A stretch of 64,000 bases of DNA from Planococcus citri (Eukaryota > Arthropoda > Insecta > Hemiptera > Pseudococcidae). Shown here one piece after another: positions 49,024 through 62,957 of the stretch (positions are counted from its first letter, which is position 1; each line of letters starts with the position of its first letter). Both the position numbers and the translations under genes were made by a program. The notes beneath the pieces were generated by a model, which did not search any database, was not told the origin of the DNA, and was given only the letters and a program-made list of their open reading frames with translations. The stretch is taken from assembly GCF_950023065.1 (NCBI RefSeq), contig NC_088679.1, forward strand, positions 44,206,001 through 44,270,000, given 5' to 3'.

Positions 49024-49452
49024 TCAGGGTTTTTTTATGGGAGAGCGCGGGGGGACTGCGTTCCCCCAAAGGAAAGTTTAACAATATTGAAAGATTACCA
49101 TAAAAATTAAAAAATGAAGTAATTTACAAAAAATAAAAAATGAACAAATTTTGGTAACTTTTTTTTTAAAACTTTGATTTTTTAAGGTCAAAATTATCTC
49201 TAAGTACAAAATCTGTCGAGGTTTTCACATTGAAATTTTTGATTATGGAACATTAGTACCTACTTGAAGAGCAAAAAAAATGATGAAAATTTTTTATTTA
49301 AAAAAAGTTCAAAATTTTTCAATAATAAAAAAATGATTCAAGTTCCTACTTCCATTTTTTCTCAAAACACAGTGGGGGGGTGAAAATTAGGGACATGTAA
49401 CTTCAATTTAGCGCCCCCCCCCCCAGGAAGGAAATACGAAAAAAAGGCCTGA
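49024..49452. mobile_element. Possible small DNA element with TCAGG ends
   Basis: The left end is TCAGGGTTTTTTTATGGG and the inverse of the right end is TCAGGCCTTTTTTTCG. The eight bases outside (GCATATGA and GTATATCA) match at six positions. The interior is AT-rich with GC blocks (GCGGGGGGACTGCG and a run of 11 C at 49414-49424). Short ends and an imperfect duplication leave this uncertain. Confidence 0.35.
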
Positions 49453-52400
49453 GTATATCAATTTCTCAAGTATTTGCTTGGTTAGTACGTCTTGTACGTA
49501 TCAATTTTTTAATTGAAATATTTTTTTACGAAGTTACCTACACACTTTTAGATCTAGCTCTAGCCGAATGCTTAAATTTGTAAAAGTAGGTACAGCGTAT
49601 AATGAGGTAGCCTCGGCCGCAAAGATATTCCGCATCAATTCATTTAATTAGGCACTATCCATTCATAGAATTTTACAGATATTTTCATTTTTCATCACGT
49701 ATTCGTGTCATTTGAAAATCGCCTTAAATGTTTGGCCTTTACCGACACGATGATTAAATTCACCACCGATAAGTTTCACAGTAGACGCGCAAGCTATAAA
49801 ATATATAGGTGTAGGTAGCTAGGTAGGTACTTTTAAAGGGAGAAGGTTTCCGGGCGCTTTTAATTAAGTCGTTTTCTTTTACGAATTCTAAAAACGGATT
49901 ATTAATTAATCCTCGTTTATTAAAACGCGTCTTAATATAAGATAAGAAAGGAAAACAACAAAAAAGATAATGTCGGTCTTTCGTGTCACGGGACGACATC
50001 CTAAGAAGCAATTATTCAAAATATTTAAAGCCTATATAATATATATATTATGTAAGTATTCATCTTACTCGCGTATCATTTAACGAATAATATAACTGTG
50101 CCTATTCCAACTCGAACACTATTTACAAAATTTAATCACAATTGTAATGATATGCACCTGAGTTAGGTACATCAAAAGTAATACTTTGATACAGATATGA
50201 ATGCAAATAAAAACCGGTAAAGTTATTACGAAAAAAAAGTTCCGTAGTACCGCAATAAACAGTCCCTTGAGGGTATCACTTCAAACTCCATCAGACCAAA
50301 AGAACGAATTTAACCCTTCGCGAAATGGAATTGACCGACCAACCGTGGAATAACTCAAGTACCTTGCGTCAGTGTGTAGATGAGACTACTCAATTTCTGA
50401 CTATGCTCAGCCTTAAGGTAATTTTACAAGATGATAACCAATCCAGTTTCCAGCCAACATTTGTACTTTGAATGTAAAATACAGGGTAAAGTACCGGCGT
50501 GCAATATTCTCCATTATTGTACCTAATATTAATCAAAAATATTGAAACATAGCCTATTGATCGACACTTAGTAGATACATATTGAAGTCTAATCACATAA
50601 TCGATAATTTGTTCACATGAAAGACTGACAAAGATCTCACCCGGTGAATAACTTGATAAAATAATCGTATTTCATATTCAAGTCTCCTGAAAATTAAAAC
50701 TCAACTTGTGGAGACAAATCAAGTCCAAGCTAATACTGTACATAGCTGCAAAAAAATGGTCATTTCGGAACCAATTAAATGAGGTAAGGATTCGTCACCA
50801 CTAGGTAGGTACTCAAACTTGTTTCTAGCAGCAATTCAACCTCTAGACCGATGGTTCGTCGTACAAACTTTAAAAATTGGCAAGATCTATACCAAAAAAT
50901 ATCGAGCCTTTTTCTCGGACGAGCTACTGCTGTTTTCAATTATGAAAAACTTTCTAAGTTGATTACGTATTTTCTGAAGTACGCTTTGCATAAATTTACA
51001 ACACGTAGCAAAGTTTATTCATTACTGAAAAAAGAAAAGCTTAATGACAATAGGATACTTATAATTTTAAGCTAAAAAAAAAAAAAAAAATACATTCGGA
51101 AACTTTGATGCTCGGTAGCTTTATTGATTTAGCAGAATAAAAGTTGAATTACTTACTGGAAAGTTTATCAATTAAGAAATTATGTTGGTAATGAGAATTT
51201 TCGGAGTAAGAAAAAAAAAATGCTCATTTTCTAAAGTAAATTTGCCAAAATTAAAGAACGTTTATTGTTGAGAAGACTTTTTTTTTTGTTTCATCATCTT
51301 TCTCTTCAAGTTCTTAAAAACAATTAGCCAAAGTTGTTTGAGAGACAGTAAATTGATCCTTTTTTTATGCACCTGAAAATTATGATCTATTTTACGGTTC
51401 AATTTACTCACTCTTGAGGCAATTTCTTTCGCACGAATGAAGAGGTTATCGCGATTCTTTACGAGGGCATCGTAAAAAAGCTATCATTTTCGCATTTTAG
51501 GCGTTGTAATAAGAAGTGCGATGTTATTCCAGCCTTTGCCGGAAACTACGCCAAGATAACGAGTTGCGTTCACCTAGTTTCTACGTTTGGGTTTGCATTT
51601 TCATTTGAAAAACCCACCAGCAACCACATCGGGGACAACGGCGTATGTTTATGGTTACTTGTAAATTTTTCGACGCAACGAGAACGCGTTCGGGATGAGA
51701 AAGATGTGATGAAATATTCATAAATATAATTCGATGCGGTACATAACGCTGCTGAACAAGTTTTACGACAAATTTCAACTTTTTATTTCACCGTAGGCGT
51801 ATTTCTTTTCTCATCGATGCGTAGCTTTTAGCCTAAAAATTTTAAATTTGGAAATGGCATCGACATCATAGTTGATACTCAGAGTATCGTTACATTCGAG
51901 TCTGTTTTGTATGTACAATTAAACTGATATTCGAGGATCCGGGACTGACTGAAAAATTGTACCCCCCCCCTCCTGTACATTTTGTTGGGCAAAATTGGAC
52001 TGCCTGTTTTGAATGCATAACAAAAGAGTTACATGTTGCCAACCTATATTTAATATTCATGTTAGCAAAAAGTGTGGTGAGACCCCAAACTTTAGAAGCT
52101 GCGCATCATAGCACATCAAATAAATGCAAACCTCAAAAATGAAAATTTTTATACTTACTACATTTTACGTTCTAGAAAATAATTCATGTTTACTCCCAAG
52201 CCAAGTTTACAGGAATCGGTTCAATTCATTAGATTTGAGATATTTACACAAAACACACGATGTTGAAGAATTTACACATTCAATATCTTATTCCCATACC
52301 ATTGTTCCTGCCATATTCAAAGTAGACAAACAGACTTACATGCGCGTAATTTGGGCGTCAGCATTACAAGATTCACAGCAAGCAAACTAATTCACATTTG

Positions 52401-55400
52401 TGTTACTTGAATTGCTGCATTACTAGCTAGGTAAACTTTTTGGAACCGTTAACAAATCACTCGGTACAACCGGACTGCAAAAAACTACAGCCCTATTCTG
52501 CAGGCATAATCACTTTCTTTAGTCACGCTAAAAAGGCCTCGGGTTCTTTGTAAAACTTACTTAATATTCTGGCTCATTCAAATTTACAGCGGTGAAATAT
52601 CTCAATTAAATCATATTTTGAAAATGGAGTCTGCCCGTATTGTTGGGTACAGAACATAGACAGACCCACACATATATGTACTTAAGGCTATAAGGTCTAT
52701 CAAAACACTCCTACGCGTTATCAAGGGAATTCGCCGACATGATGATATTTTTGAATTTGAATAAACTAAGTCAACTTTTCATTAATATACTAACGAGGAA
52801 AATTCTTCAACCATTTTGTAATTTTAGCGAACTGGGCAAAAATATAGATACCAATAAAACTTTCTAACCATTTGCATGCATTGTAAATTTTACCTATCGT
52901 TAAATTTACTATAGCTCGAATACGGCAAGCTAACTCGTTAAATTGACCCAAGTACTCGTATAAAAATCGTTTCACTTCAAAAAAGAAAATCCGCCCCATT
53001 TATATGCCGTTGAACAGATAACTTTTTCACAACTCGAAACACCACCATGTGGAAGTTCGATTAGCTGTGTCTTTGATTGAGAAACGAAGTATTCGGGGGT
53101 CATTAAAACGAGACCTAATCCTAAACTTTAGCAACGGTAATTTCCTTGTCTTTATCGCAGCTATACGAATTAAATTTGTGAACTTAATGGAGTTGAAGGT
53201 TTTCTATTCACTGTGTACCTACTTCAAATGAATAAGAAAGTATTCTTCGTTCATAGTAATTATACTCAGACACAAACCTAAGGACTTGATCAATTAAGTT
53301 TTTGTTGATTCAAAAAATTGCTCGCTTACCTACCGATCCACATGTCACCATACCAATCTAAATGTTTATTACAGACGGGCGAGGGCATACAGCTTCAAAA
53401 TTAAGATATTAACAGACGCAATTAACAAAGAAAATTTAAAATTTAACCAAAAATTTGAGTTTTCGGCAAGATACCTAATTCTATTCTCCATTTTTTTTTT
53501 TTTTGTTTTTTTTTTTTTTTTGAAAAAGGTCGAATAACCCTTGGAAGAGCTTAATTTGATACCTAGGTAGGTACCTTTTTTTTCTCACTGACGACAAAAA
53601 AACGCTGAATGAATGTTTTCTGAGTTGATAGTATAAGAAATTATCAAACCAGTTTTGTATTCAAATTTCAAGACAAGCAACTCATATGTATACTTTCAAT
53701 ATTTGCAGTTTTCCGATTGTAACTGGTTGTATCCAAATCTGAGAATTAGATAGGTACGCTCCATCAGACATATTATGTAACACATTGTAGGTATATGTAT
53801 AGGTACGTCTGTCCAGCTAAATAAGTACCAAGTACCTATGTATTTAGTAAAATTGTCTAGTTGTTCATCTAATTATAAAAGAAAATTCACGTAAAAATTT
53901 CACATTATCGTACATTAAACGATTAACTTATTAGTTAACTCGACAAAAATAGGCACTTCGTTGTTTTTCAACGAATAAGTAAATTTCAACATGTTAGAAT
54001 CAAAAACACGAACGAATAAATTTATACGTACCTCTACCTACCTAGCAACGGAACGCTTGCCTTAAATTATGGAGAATAAATTAAGCGAAAATGTTAAGTC
54101 AAAACTAATGCAAACAAAATTATGTTTATCATTTTAACAAAACAGCAGGGAAAACCGCAACGGCGAAGATGCCATAATAATCGACTCGTAGCTTTATTTA
54201 CCTAATAACGTAACAATTATCACGAATGTTTAAATTCTGTTGAATGAAACTAAAACAAAAAGTTTTTTTTTTCTCTCATCTTCAAAATATGTCGTGAATA
54301 TTCATTAAAATTTAAAATTTTTAAGAAACGGATTCTTCATTAGTAAGTATCATTTTGTTGCCAAAAAAGTAATTAAAGTTATATATTTTTACCGGCACAA
54401 TACATCATATGCTCTATGGTGAAATTCTATCCATGAACAGTAAATTTAATGCTTTCCCAACTAATATTTTAAAAGATTGTCGGCTCAGAATAAATTACTT
54501 ATCTCGTTAAAGGTTGCAAAAGGGTGGCTCTGTTTAGTAAAGAACTTTTCCGCGAATAGTTAAAACAAAGAGGGTGAAATTTTACAGTGTATAAGAAGGA
54601 TTGTATTATGTATGAAATTCAAAATGCTACGACGTATTTGCATCTAAAATTATTGTTTTTTTGTGGCTTCGAGATTATTGTTATGCATAAAAACAAGATT
54701 AGGTGTATTTTGATTTTCAGCCGTTCGCGAGGATTTTTTTTTTTTTGTTTTCGGTCAAGTGGAAATTCATCTTTGAAAATATTTTAGACGAAGAAAAAAG
54801 AAATACGCCACGCCACATCTTTCTGGTTGAATATTTTTTTCCAAATAATACGCTCGCCTGAAGGATGTATGGAAATTTCGACGAAAATAATTTTAACGAA
54901 GCTGTAGGTACCTACCTTTATTTTATACTTTGTGGGCTTTTTATTATTTTAATTCTCCGTTTTTCGTACACATCATTAAATTTATGTTTTTGTTTTTACG
55001 GCGAAATACGAGTAAATAATATCCAAAGGCCGCCTTTTCTTCGCAGTGTAGGTATTGAAATTCAAACGATTATTAGTCGAAATAAATACTACCTAAATAA
55101 AATACTCATATTATAGGTAAACGTCAAGAATATGATTACCTATCGAAAAACCAATTGTGAATAAATAGGTAGGTGAAGGTATTGTATGAATTCACAAAAA
55201 ACTTTAAAATCTTACAATTATGCTATTAATTTGTGAATACTTTGAACTCAAATTTTATATGTATAGTTCCAAAGCGGATATTTCAAGAAATGAAAAAATT
55301 TACCCCAACCTGGCCCTACAACTAAAAAAATTTCAGAAAATCTTTTTGGAATGAACATCTGGAAACCAAAATTAAAATTAACCTGTAATAGTTGACGGTT

Positions 55401-58400
55401 GATCTTCAACCACCATTTTTTTTTGTTCGCATCTCTGAGCGTATTAGCATGTAAGGAACGAGTAGCATAGTATAGTTGGAATATCTTTTTTAATGTATAG
55501 GTAGCTTGTAGCTCATCTTGAGATAAATTGGAACGCAGCTTGTAGTTTAGCTTTGAGGGTAACTCTATAGTCGTAGGTTTGAGCTCGTTCCCAGCATTTG
55601 ATTTATGCATTTAGAAACAACAGCAAAAAACCTACCTACTCGATATTCTTGAGGCGAACCGAACGTGCTAATAACGTAAGATGCCCACTTTACAATTCAA
55701 TCCCTCTTATCTGTATACCTAACCAAGACAAAACCAATTCGAAAGAGATATTTGCAAAGAAAAATAAGATCGCGATACTGTTAGCTAAACTGTATCTATC
55801 AACCCCCTTAATAAGTACCTATCTAATTGACGAAACTAATACCACAAAATATCGCGTTACCATTATTATAAGAACCTCATTTGTAAAAGAAAGGTATAGA
55901 GTTAGAATATCTAAATCCAATAACGTATCCGGTAAGAACGTTCTTTAATTAAAATAGCTTGATTTTTTTCCACTTTAAAGCATAGCCGAGCGAAAACTTC
56001 ATATTACATCATCAAAACTGATTCTATAATCTTCTGAAGAATACTTTAGCTAACATTACGTTATACAGAGAAAATACGCAGCATACAATAATACTTAGGT
56101 CTAATCCATGCAAACAACGTGTGGTTTAAATGGATGGTCAGATTAAGCAAAGCTGCAAGCACGATATCAAGAATGAAACGTGACCCCGGAATTCCAATTT
56201 TGATAAACGGGAGATTGTCGCATGAAACGGATAAAAACTTTTTAGTAACTCTGTAGCACAACACTACACTACCCTGTTGTACGTATTTCGTTTCGCTTAG
56301 CTCGTATACTTAATCGTATAGCTATATACATCGTATATATATATCAAAACAATTAACGATCGTCCAGGGACCTTTATCTCATAATGAAACCACTGAATTG
56401 TTGGCAACATTCCACCGTGCTACAGTAATTTTAGTAAATTTTAATTGTAATTAATTCAATTATTTACTCGTTAATTTGATGTGTGTAGTATTCAATAAGT
56501 TCGATTTGATCGAAATTTTGATAAAAAAAATTTTAAACTGCAGATTTTGATAATGACTTTCAAGTTGAAATGTTGGCTATTACGATTCCTTCCTCCCAAT
56601 AAATGTTATCTCCCCTCTAGATCGATTCGAGAAACAAGTTAGGTGTAACCATAATTTAAAGAACAGCCGGTTCCAAGTCCATTTCTTATAAATAAATATA
56701 CTTAATTTTGATATTTATAGATGAATACACGATTTTAAAGCTAAAAATTGTACTTTAAAACTTGTTTTCGTACTATCCTAACATTTCTGTCTATTTTCTC
56801 TCCTCGGTAGTCCAATGTGTGCACTTTTCGACCAGTTCTAGTACTTTTTGTAAAAGAGCACGTTTTAAATTTTGAATCGAATTTCCAAGACATCGATTCC
56901 GATTTGCTATGTTTTTCTTTCTTACTACGTGGTAGTTCAAACTAAAAAGAAGTCTATTTGCCATTCTTCGCGTTTGCAGAAAAAAAGAAAAAAATTTTTA
57001 CAACTTATTCTAATCATGTTTTTTGGTGTTTTGTTGAAGTTTTCTTTCTCTTGTGGGCACGAAATAGCGAACCTATCGTTTACGCTGCCTAATAGTATCC
57101 CAGCAAATGCTATTCAACAATAAAATTTGTTAAAACTTTTTATATCATAAGGTATACACCATGCGGAGTGATAAATGAATGCAAAACCTATCAGAATTTC
57201 GACTTGGAAAAGTTTTTTTTCTCAATAATGCGTTTTTTGTATTCTTTTACAGCATAAAATAGTACCTACATTTACAATTTTTGTTTTCATTTCAATTTTT
57301 TCTTTTAGTCGCGTAGAATCACTTTTATGCAGCACACGCGTAATGCACAGAAAACCTTAGTTTCTTCACTTGCTCTATAGGGGGCTGATTTTTGGATACA
57401 TTACCTATAATATAACATTCGATTTCCTATCGATTAATTCCTATTTTTCCTTTCTTGACTTTTTTCATCCCCTTCACTTCACTCTCTCCTAAAGATTAGA
57501 ACTTCATGCATTTTTAGTAAAGGTCATCTCTACTATAAAACCTTTTCAATCCAACGCCAAATCAAACCTAAATATAAAATTTGAACGAATTTTCTTAAAA
57601 TAATTTAGGCCAATGTCCCGTTTAAAAAAAATCAAAAAATCAGACATGCATACCTACAATTGATAAAAATTGACTTTTGGCCTTCTAGGATCCTAAAACG
57701 GATTTTATGAGTGATCCCACCCCCACCTTCCATCCCGGAATCACGATAAACCCTGTAATTATTTTTCCTCGTTTGTTTTAAAGAAAATTAAGCTAAAAAG
57801 AAGTTTATTTCTTTAAAAATCATCTTTAATCTATTAAAAATTACAGGATGAATTGCTGTGAAATTCCTTCGTCTTTATCCCGACAAAACGAAGTATGCGA
57901 TGAATCGTTGCCTGACAAAAGAGTATTAGAATTAATATAGTCTTGCCACAGAGTTGATTATTTTAACGACTTCACTTTACCTTTAAAATGGATATAAACA
58001 TGCAACATTCAATTTTGTGTAATTTTTAACGCTATATGTATATTTTACTAAACCCTCGGCTATACCAATCTAGTCTCAACTTTTTGTTGATTTTCCCCTC
58101 ATAAATTTGCAAAAATGTCAAAATACGATTTATATCAGGAGAAAACTGCTCTCTAATTCTGTACTGTTCATTGACCGCCCATACAGTCAAATGTACATAT
58201 AAATGCAAATTTCATAACAACAAATTTTATAAAATAATATGTAGTTAGGTTGGTACTGGACAGGTAGATAGGTTATCTTATTTCCTCAGAAATTAAATAG
58301 CATATATTTGATAACATTTTCTTATATACCTACACCTTTTTGCTGGTAATAAATATAATAAAGAGAAATTTGCATTCAATAATTCCTAACACATTTTTAA

Positions 58401-61130
58401 AAAATAGTTTCATTATTGTTTTATGCATTAAGGTACAAACAACAGTTATAATTAATGATACACAAACATGAATTAGATACTTTCACATAATACAGTAGTG
58501 TGAATGCCATTTTTTCTCGGATATTTGTCACTCAATTAGGGAAAAGCGCCACATTAAAAATATTAAAAGGTACCTAATATAATAACACTCGTCGTCAGGT
58601 CTTTCATTACATAAATGTTTTTTTCTCTCTTTATTTCTTCGAAAATAATTCTTATTGGCGCGGGTTTGTTATACAAACGAAGATGATACCTACCCACTTT
58701 CTACTCGAAAGAAAAAAAAACGATCAAGATTTTTCAGATTTAAAAAAAAAGTTTATTGTACCTAATGGGAAAATGAAAAAACAAAAAAAAAAGGTTTTTT
58801 CATTCTTCTGTTTCTATTCGAACCTAAAAAGTATTTTAAAAGGTCAAAAACTCGAAAAACCTCTTTAAAGCTCTGACCACATATTATAGATATATTTTAA
58901 AATACACTAAATGGATACCTCTTTCGCTGGTATCTGCTTGGAAAAGTTCGTTGATCTAGTTTTGAATATTTACTATAAAATGCCACTGTACGTGAAGTGA
59001 ACCCGTGTCACACTCAAATGTTCAAAAGTTTCGAAATTTAGCAACAAATCCCTGAAATATACCCGACAAAAAATGATAGAAGTTTAGGCTGAGCGACGAT
59101 ATACAACGTGACGGGCGGGGGTGGTATAGAAGTATAGTGATGGTTAAAAGCGACCAAATTGTTTTTGAGAAGAAGTGCCCATGCGTGTATTCTAAGATAT
59201 TATACAAGCTTGACGCTTGTATACAAGTAATATTAAACTTCAGCTGGATGTCCATTTCACCATCGATGTAATTAATCGAAACTTAGTCATTTTTAGAGCC
59301 CCAATTTCATTAATAACTGCGTTGGTTACTGAATACCGAATGATAAAAATACATAGGAAACTGGAATGTGCTATCACACAATTAATCATGATACTAAAAG
59401 CGTACAAGGCGAATATTTAGCCCTGGTGCCTATAAATTTTGGAAAACAATTCATGCAGAAAATTGAATCCACACCGAGCCGTATGCGTACATCTCATTAA
59501 AAGCGTTTTTATTGGATAGCTTTCGCATTATAATAAATCAAACTTGAAAAAAAAGACTTCCCTACCAAGTAATAAATATTTCATGTACTTAATCATAATA
59601 ATTTATTTGAAGATGCTCAAGAGCAAACGATTTTTGGAGACTGTCAATTCATGCACTTGTAGTTCGTCGCTCAATTTCGTTCGTAAACGAGAGCGAATAA
59701 TGGCGCGAATTTTTTTTTTGCCATGTCTGAGATCATTTTAATTTCTAATATCAACACCTAGACTATGTAAATCTACCACTAAATAGGTATGTAGGATGGT
59801 AGACCCACTCAGCACATTTCAATTACCAATTTAATTCATTATCAACTGTCTACTTGAAATGAATTCTGTCCACGTGATGTGACGATGCTCAAATAATTAT
59901 CTATATGGTACCTATTTCATGTAGATACAATACAATAATAGGACACACGATACCAACATAAACATCGCCATCAGTCTTGATAAACAATGGCCAGTTGGCC
60001 ACGTTAACAAATTATAAAACTAAATTTAGAAGACTCTCGTGAAACCAGTAGAGAACAAAAAGGATGTCGACAACGACGACAACAACTTTGCAATATAAAA
60101 TGATAAAGAATTCTAAAAAAAAGCAATGTATCGTTACAAGAACAGAGAGCCAAAAAAGAAAAAGTGATGGTGAAGAAAAACGTGGAAATAAAATGAAAGT
60201 ATTGCTGGAAACGACAAAACATAAATATAAAAAAGCGCAAGATTAAACAACACTCCACGTGAAAGCTATGTTATATATGTTTTACCATCATAATTGGAAA
60301 ACTTTTAATTTAAAGATACACCATGTTCAACAACTACTACGACATTTTTTAAATGCTCGATTTTTATAACCATTATAACATAACGAAACGTGCCGAGAGT
60401 CGATTAATACGTAAAAATATTGTTTAATTTGACTTCTTAATATTTTCAACTTTACGTATTTCGGTTTGAAAACATTTATCAAGTAGCATAACTTATTTCC
60501 CGTCTTGTGATAAAACTTTTTCCATTCGAAGCCGTGAAGTCGAACAGCGTCGTTATGAGTTTAGCAATTGTATGGTTAGAAAATATGAAAGATGATACTT
60601 TGACGCCAAAAAGCTCTCGCACGAAAAGAGAATGTGACGCGAAATTAACGCTCAACAACCAATCAAAATGGAGAAAGTTTTCCAATTTAAATGTATAAAT
60701 TCAACTTCGCGTTTAAGCCTTAACTTACCTACTTTTTTGTAGCAAAGGCGTTCGAAAATCGACACATTTCTTTGTTTATACTTCAAAGTTGAACGAAGGT
60801 AGGTATAGTATAATATTTTTAATCAGAATAAGGGAGCGGTAATGTCTGTTACTTATAGTTGGAATAAAATTGTCGGTGTTTCCTGATTTAATATTTGACT
60901 AGGCATTCTCTTTAAAATATTATTACAATTTCAAAGAATCTTTGTATAGATAAGTTAAGACAAGTATTAACCATTTACTTACTTTCTTTTGTACTCTGTA
61001 AATAATCCAGGTATAATAAGACAAATAGCATTTGTTATTCAAATTAGCGTCGTCCATTCAAAAGAATACCATAAATTTTCGATTCACTGGTAAGTAGGTA
61101 TAATAAGAACGTAAAATATGCAAGAACAAA
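49453..61130. other. AT-rich intergenic DNA, no gene recognised
   Basis: Nearly 12 kb with no recognisable exon. The longest frames (55248-55610 minus, 120 codons; 55598-55948 plus, 116 codons) match nothing I know. A CpG-richer patch lies at about 51480-51720. Homopolymer tracts include T14-G-T16 at 53491-53521 and A16 near 51075. A short frame at 57849-57941 is preceded by TTACAG and could be an exon, but there is no partner. Confidence 0.5.
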
Positions 61131-61310
61131 ACCCATTCAAATTTTGCAAAAACCTAATCAACATTAAATTTTTCAATTTTTGAGTTTTACAAAGTACAAA
61201 ACCTATTCAGATTTTTGAGTACCTATTACAAAACCTACTGATGATCTACCTAATATTTTTAAGTTTTGCACAACCTAATCTTATTTTGATACATTTGCTA
61301 AACCTATAAC
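61131..61310. repeat. Degenerate AAAACCTA tandem repeat, left of the nested hAT insertion
   Basis: Units of about 35-40 bases contain CAAAACCTA-TTCA followed by TTTTTGAG or TTTTTAAG. The same repeat resumes after the hAT-like element (62950 to about 63115: GCAAAACCTATCCAAATTTTTGAG, then similar). The element therefore inserted into an existing array, which independently supports its boundaries. Confidence 0.55.
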
Positions 61311-61583
61311 CAGGCTTGTTAACCGAAAAAAAAAAATTCCGGTTAAGGTTACGGTTAAGGTTATTCATTTTATAAAGTTACAGTTAAGATTCAGGTTAAG
61401 GTTATTGGTGATCATTTTTTTCGGTTAATGGTTAAGGTTAAGGTTACAGTTTTTGGTGGTAATTTTTCCAGTTGAGGTTAAAATTTCAGTTAATGATCAA
61501 AATTACAGTTGAAAATTTGAAAATTTCTAAAAATTTTCTCTGAGTTTGAAATTTTGAAGTTTAAAAATTGAAAAACTGGTAAC

Positions 61584-62462
61584 TGTAGTGGGGACTAGGG
61601 ACTCTTGGTTACCCACCTAGATGGGAATTTATGCCCAGGCTGGGGCTACACTGATTAGATCAGTTCCCTCTGGTGGATTATAGTGGTGTTAAGTATCGTT
61701 GAAAAAAGGTATCGATTAGTATCGAATGATTCTCCAAAAGTATCGATAAGTATCGATACTATCGATACCCCCAATTTTTCACATTTTTGCCGGTGTTTTT
61801 TTTTTTACCATGGGCCATGGCCCAGAGGAAAAAACGAAAAATACAGTGACAATTTGACAACAGCTGGAATTTCACAAAAATTTGAACAGTTTTTGGTATT
61901 TTTGTTTTTTTCATGCTTTTACTCGCATTTTGAGGAAGTTTTAACCATATTTTGCACCATTTTTGCTAAATTTTAACGAAATTTTGTATTCGATACTCGC
62001 TCAAAAAGTATCGATAAGTATCGAATACAGCCAAGTATCGATACTATCGATACTATCGATATTTTTTGACACCACTAGTGGATTAGTTCCATCCAGAGGT
62101 AGCCGCAGCCAAAGGTCCCTGCCTCTGTTCAGTTTTATCTTGACGTATGGCGTAGCATGATCACCGCTGGTGCTAAAGCCTTTAGGTAGAACGCTCAGAC
62201 AGCAGAATAATACCTTGTATTGTATTGGTCAGACGTATAGACGTCTGACGGTTGTGCACCTATACTAAATATACATTGTGAACAGTACCTGTGGCTCTTC
62301 ATTGGGGTGTTTGGTATAGGGGTACTTTGTTGGGCAACTGTATATGGCCTAATAAGCCACCTTGGGGCTGTTCAGTCCCCGATTCTAGTGGTGCCTTCGT
62401 GAGTGTAAGGACGAAGGAGGGCCCCCAGGGAAGGTAAAATGGTTAACCCCCCCCCCCCAACA
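61584..62462. mobile_element. Probable solo LTR nested in the hAT-like element
   Basis: The segment starts TGTAGTGGGGACTAGGG and ends CCCCAACA, giving TGT...ACA termini, with TAAC on both sides (61580-61583 and 62463-62466). Its composition (GC-richer, non-repetitive) contrasts with the GGTTAA-rich DNA around it. Without the inner MITE and its extra duplication it is 474 bp, a usual LTR size. The short duplication and lack of an internal retroelement region make this likely rather than certain. Confidence 0.5.
61681..62077. mobile_element. hAT-like MITE rich in TATCGATA motifs, nested in the solo LTR
   Basis: A 397-bp element with ends TAGTGGTGTTAAG and inverse TAGTGGTGTCAAA, flanked by exact 8-bp duplications GTGGATTA (61673-61680 and 62078-62085). 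Seven perfect TATCGATA octamers sit near the ends: 61741, 61751 and 61760 on the left; 62009, 62036, 62045 and 62054 on the right. It has no transposase. The frames at 61683-62160 are incidental. Confidence 0.8.
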
Positions 62463-62957
62463 TAACATTTAAATTCATAATTTAACAATTTTTTTGAGAA
62501 ACAATTCTTTACTATCTCTTAATATTAAAATATCATTTAAGATCGAGCCTTAATAGTTTATAATGACTAATTGACTAATGAGTATAATGCAACTAAGTAT
62601 ACAGTTCCAAATTTTTTGAACTTTCTATTCACGTTTTTTTATTTCATCTTTTGGTCATTTTTTTGATTAAAATTTCTAATCACTACAAATCACATTGAAA
62701 AAACCCACAGATAAAAAGAAATGAAAAAAAACAACACTTTAAAATTTTTTTTTATTTCTAACCGGTTTTTTTCTAAAAAATTTTGGTTATGGTTACGGTT
62801 AAGGGTCATTTTGATCTCAGAAAACGGTTACGCGGTTACGGTTATGGTTAGTGAAATAGTGATACATACTTTAAAAAAAAGATTTGTTGGTTAATTTACC
62901 GGTTAATTTGCAGTTACGGTTAATGGTTAAAAACCGGTTAACAAGCCTGCCCATAAC

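Larger units (their letters stand above)
61311..62949. mobile_element. hAT-like non-autonomous element (host of two nested insertions)
   Basis: Both ends carry the inverted repeat CAGGCTTGTTAACCG. The flanking octamers CCTATAAC (61303-61310) and CCCATAAC (62950-62957) differ at one base, an 8-bp hAT-type duplication. Just inside each end are many GGTTAAGGTTACGGTTAA-type words, which look like subterminal transposase-binding repeats. After removing the nested LTR the element is about 756 bp and has no coding capacity. Confidence 0.75.

Noticed and set aside
55248..55948. Two frames of 120 and 116 codons on opposite strands, nearly abutting
   Set aside because: The longest frames in the right half, but both have unremarkable composition, no domain and no supporting splice sites.
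61683..62160. 97-codon and 65-codon plus frames in the nested MITE
   Set aside because: They lie within a repeat with TATCGATA arrays and cross its boundary; not real coding sequence.
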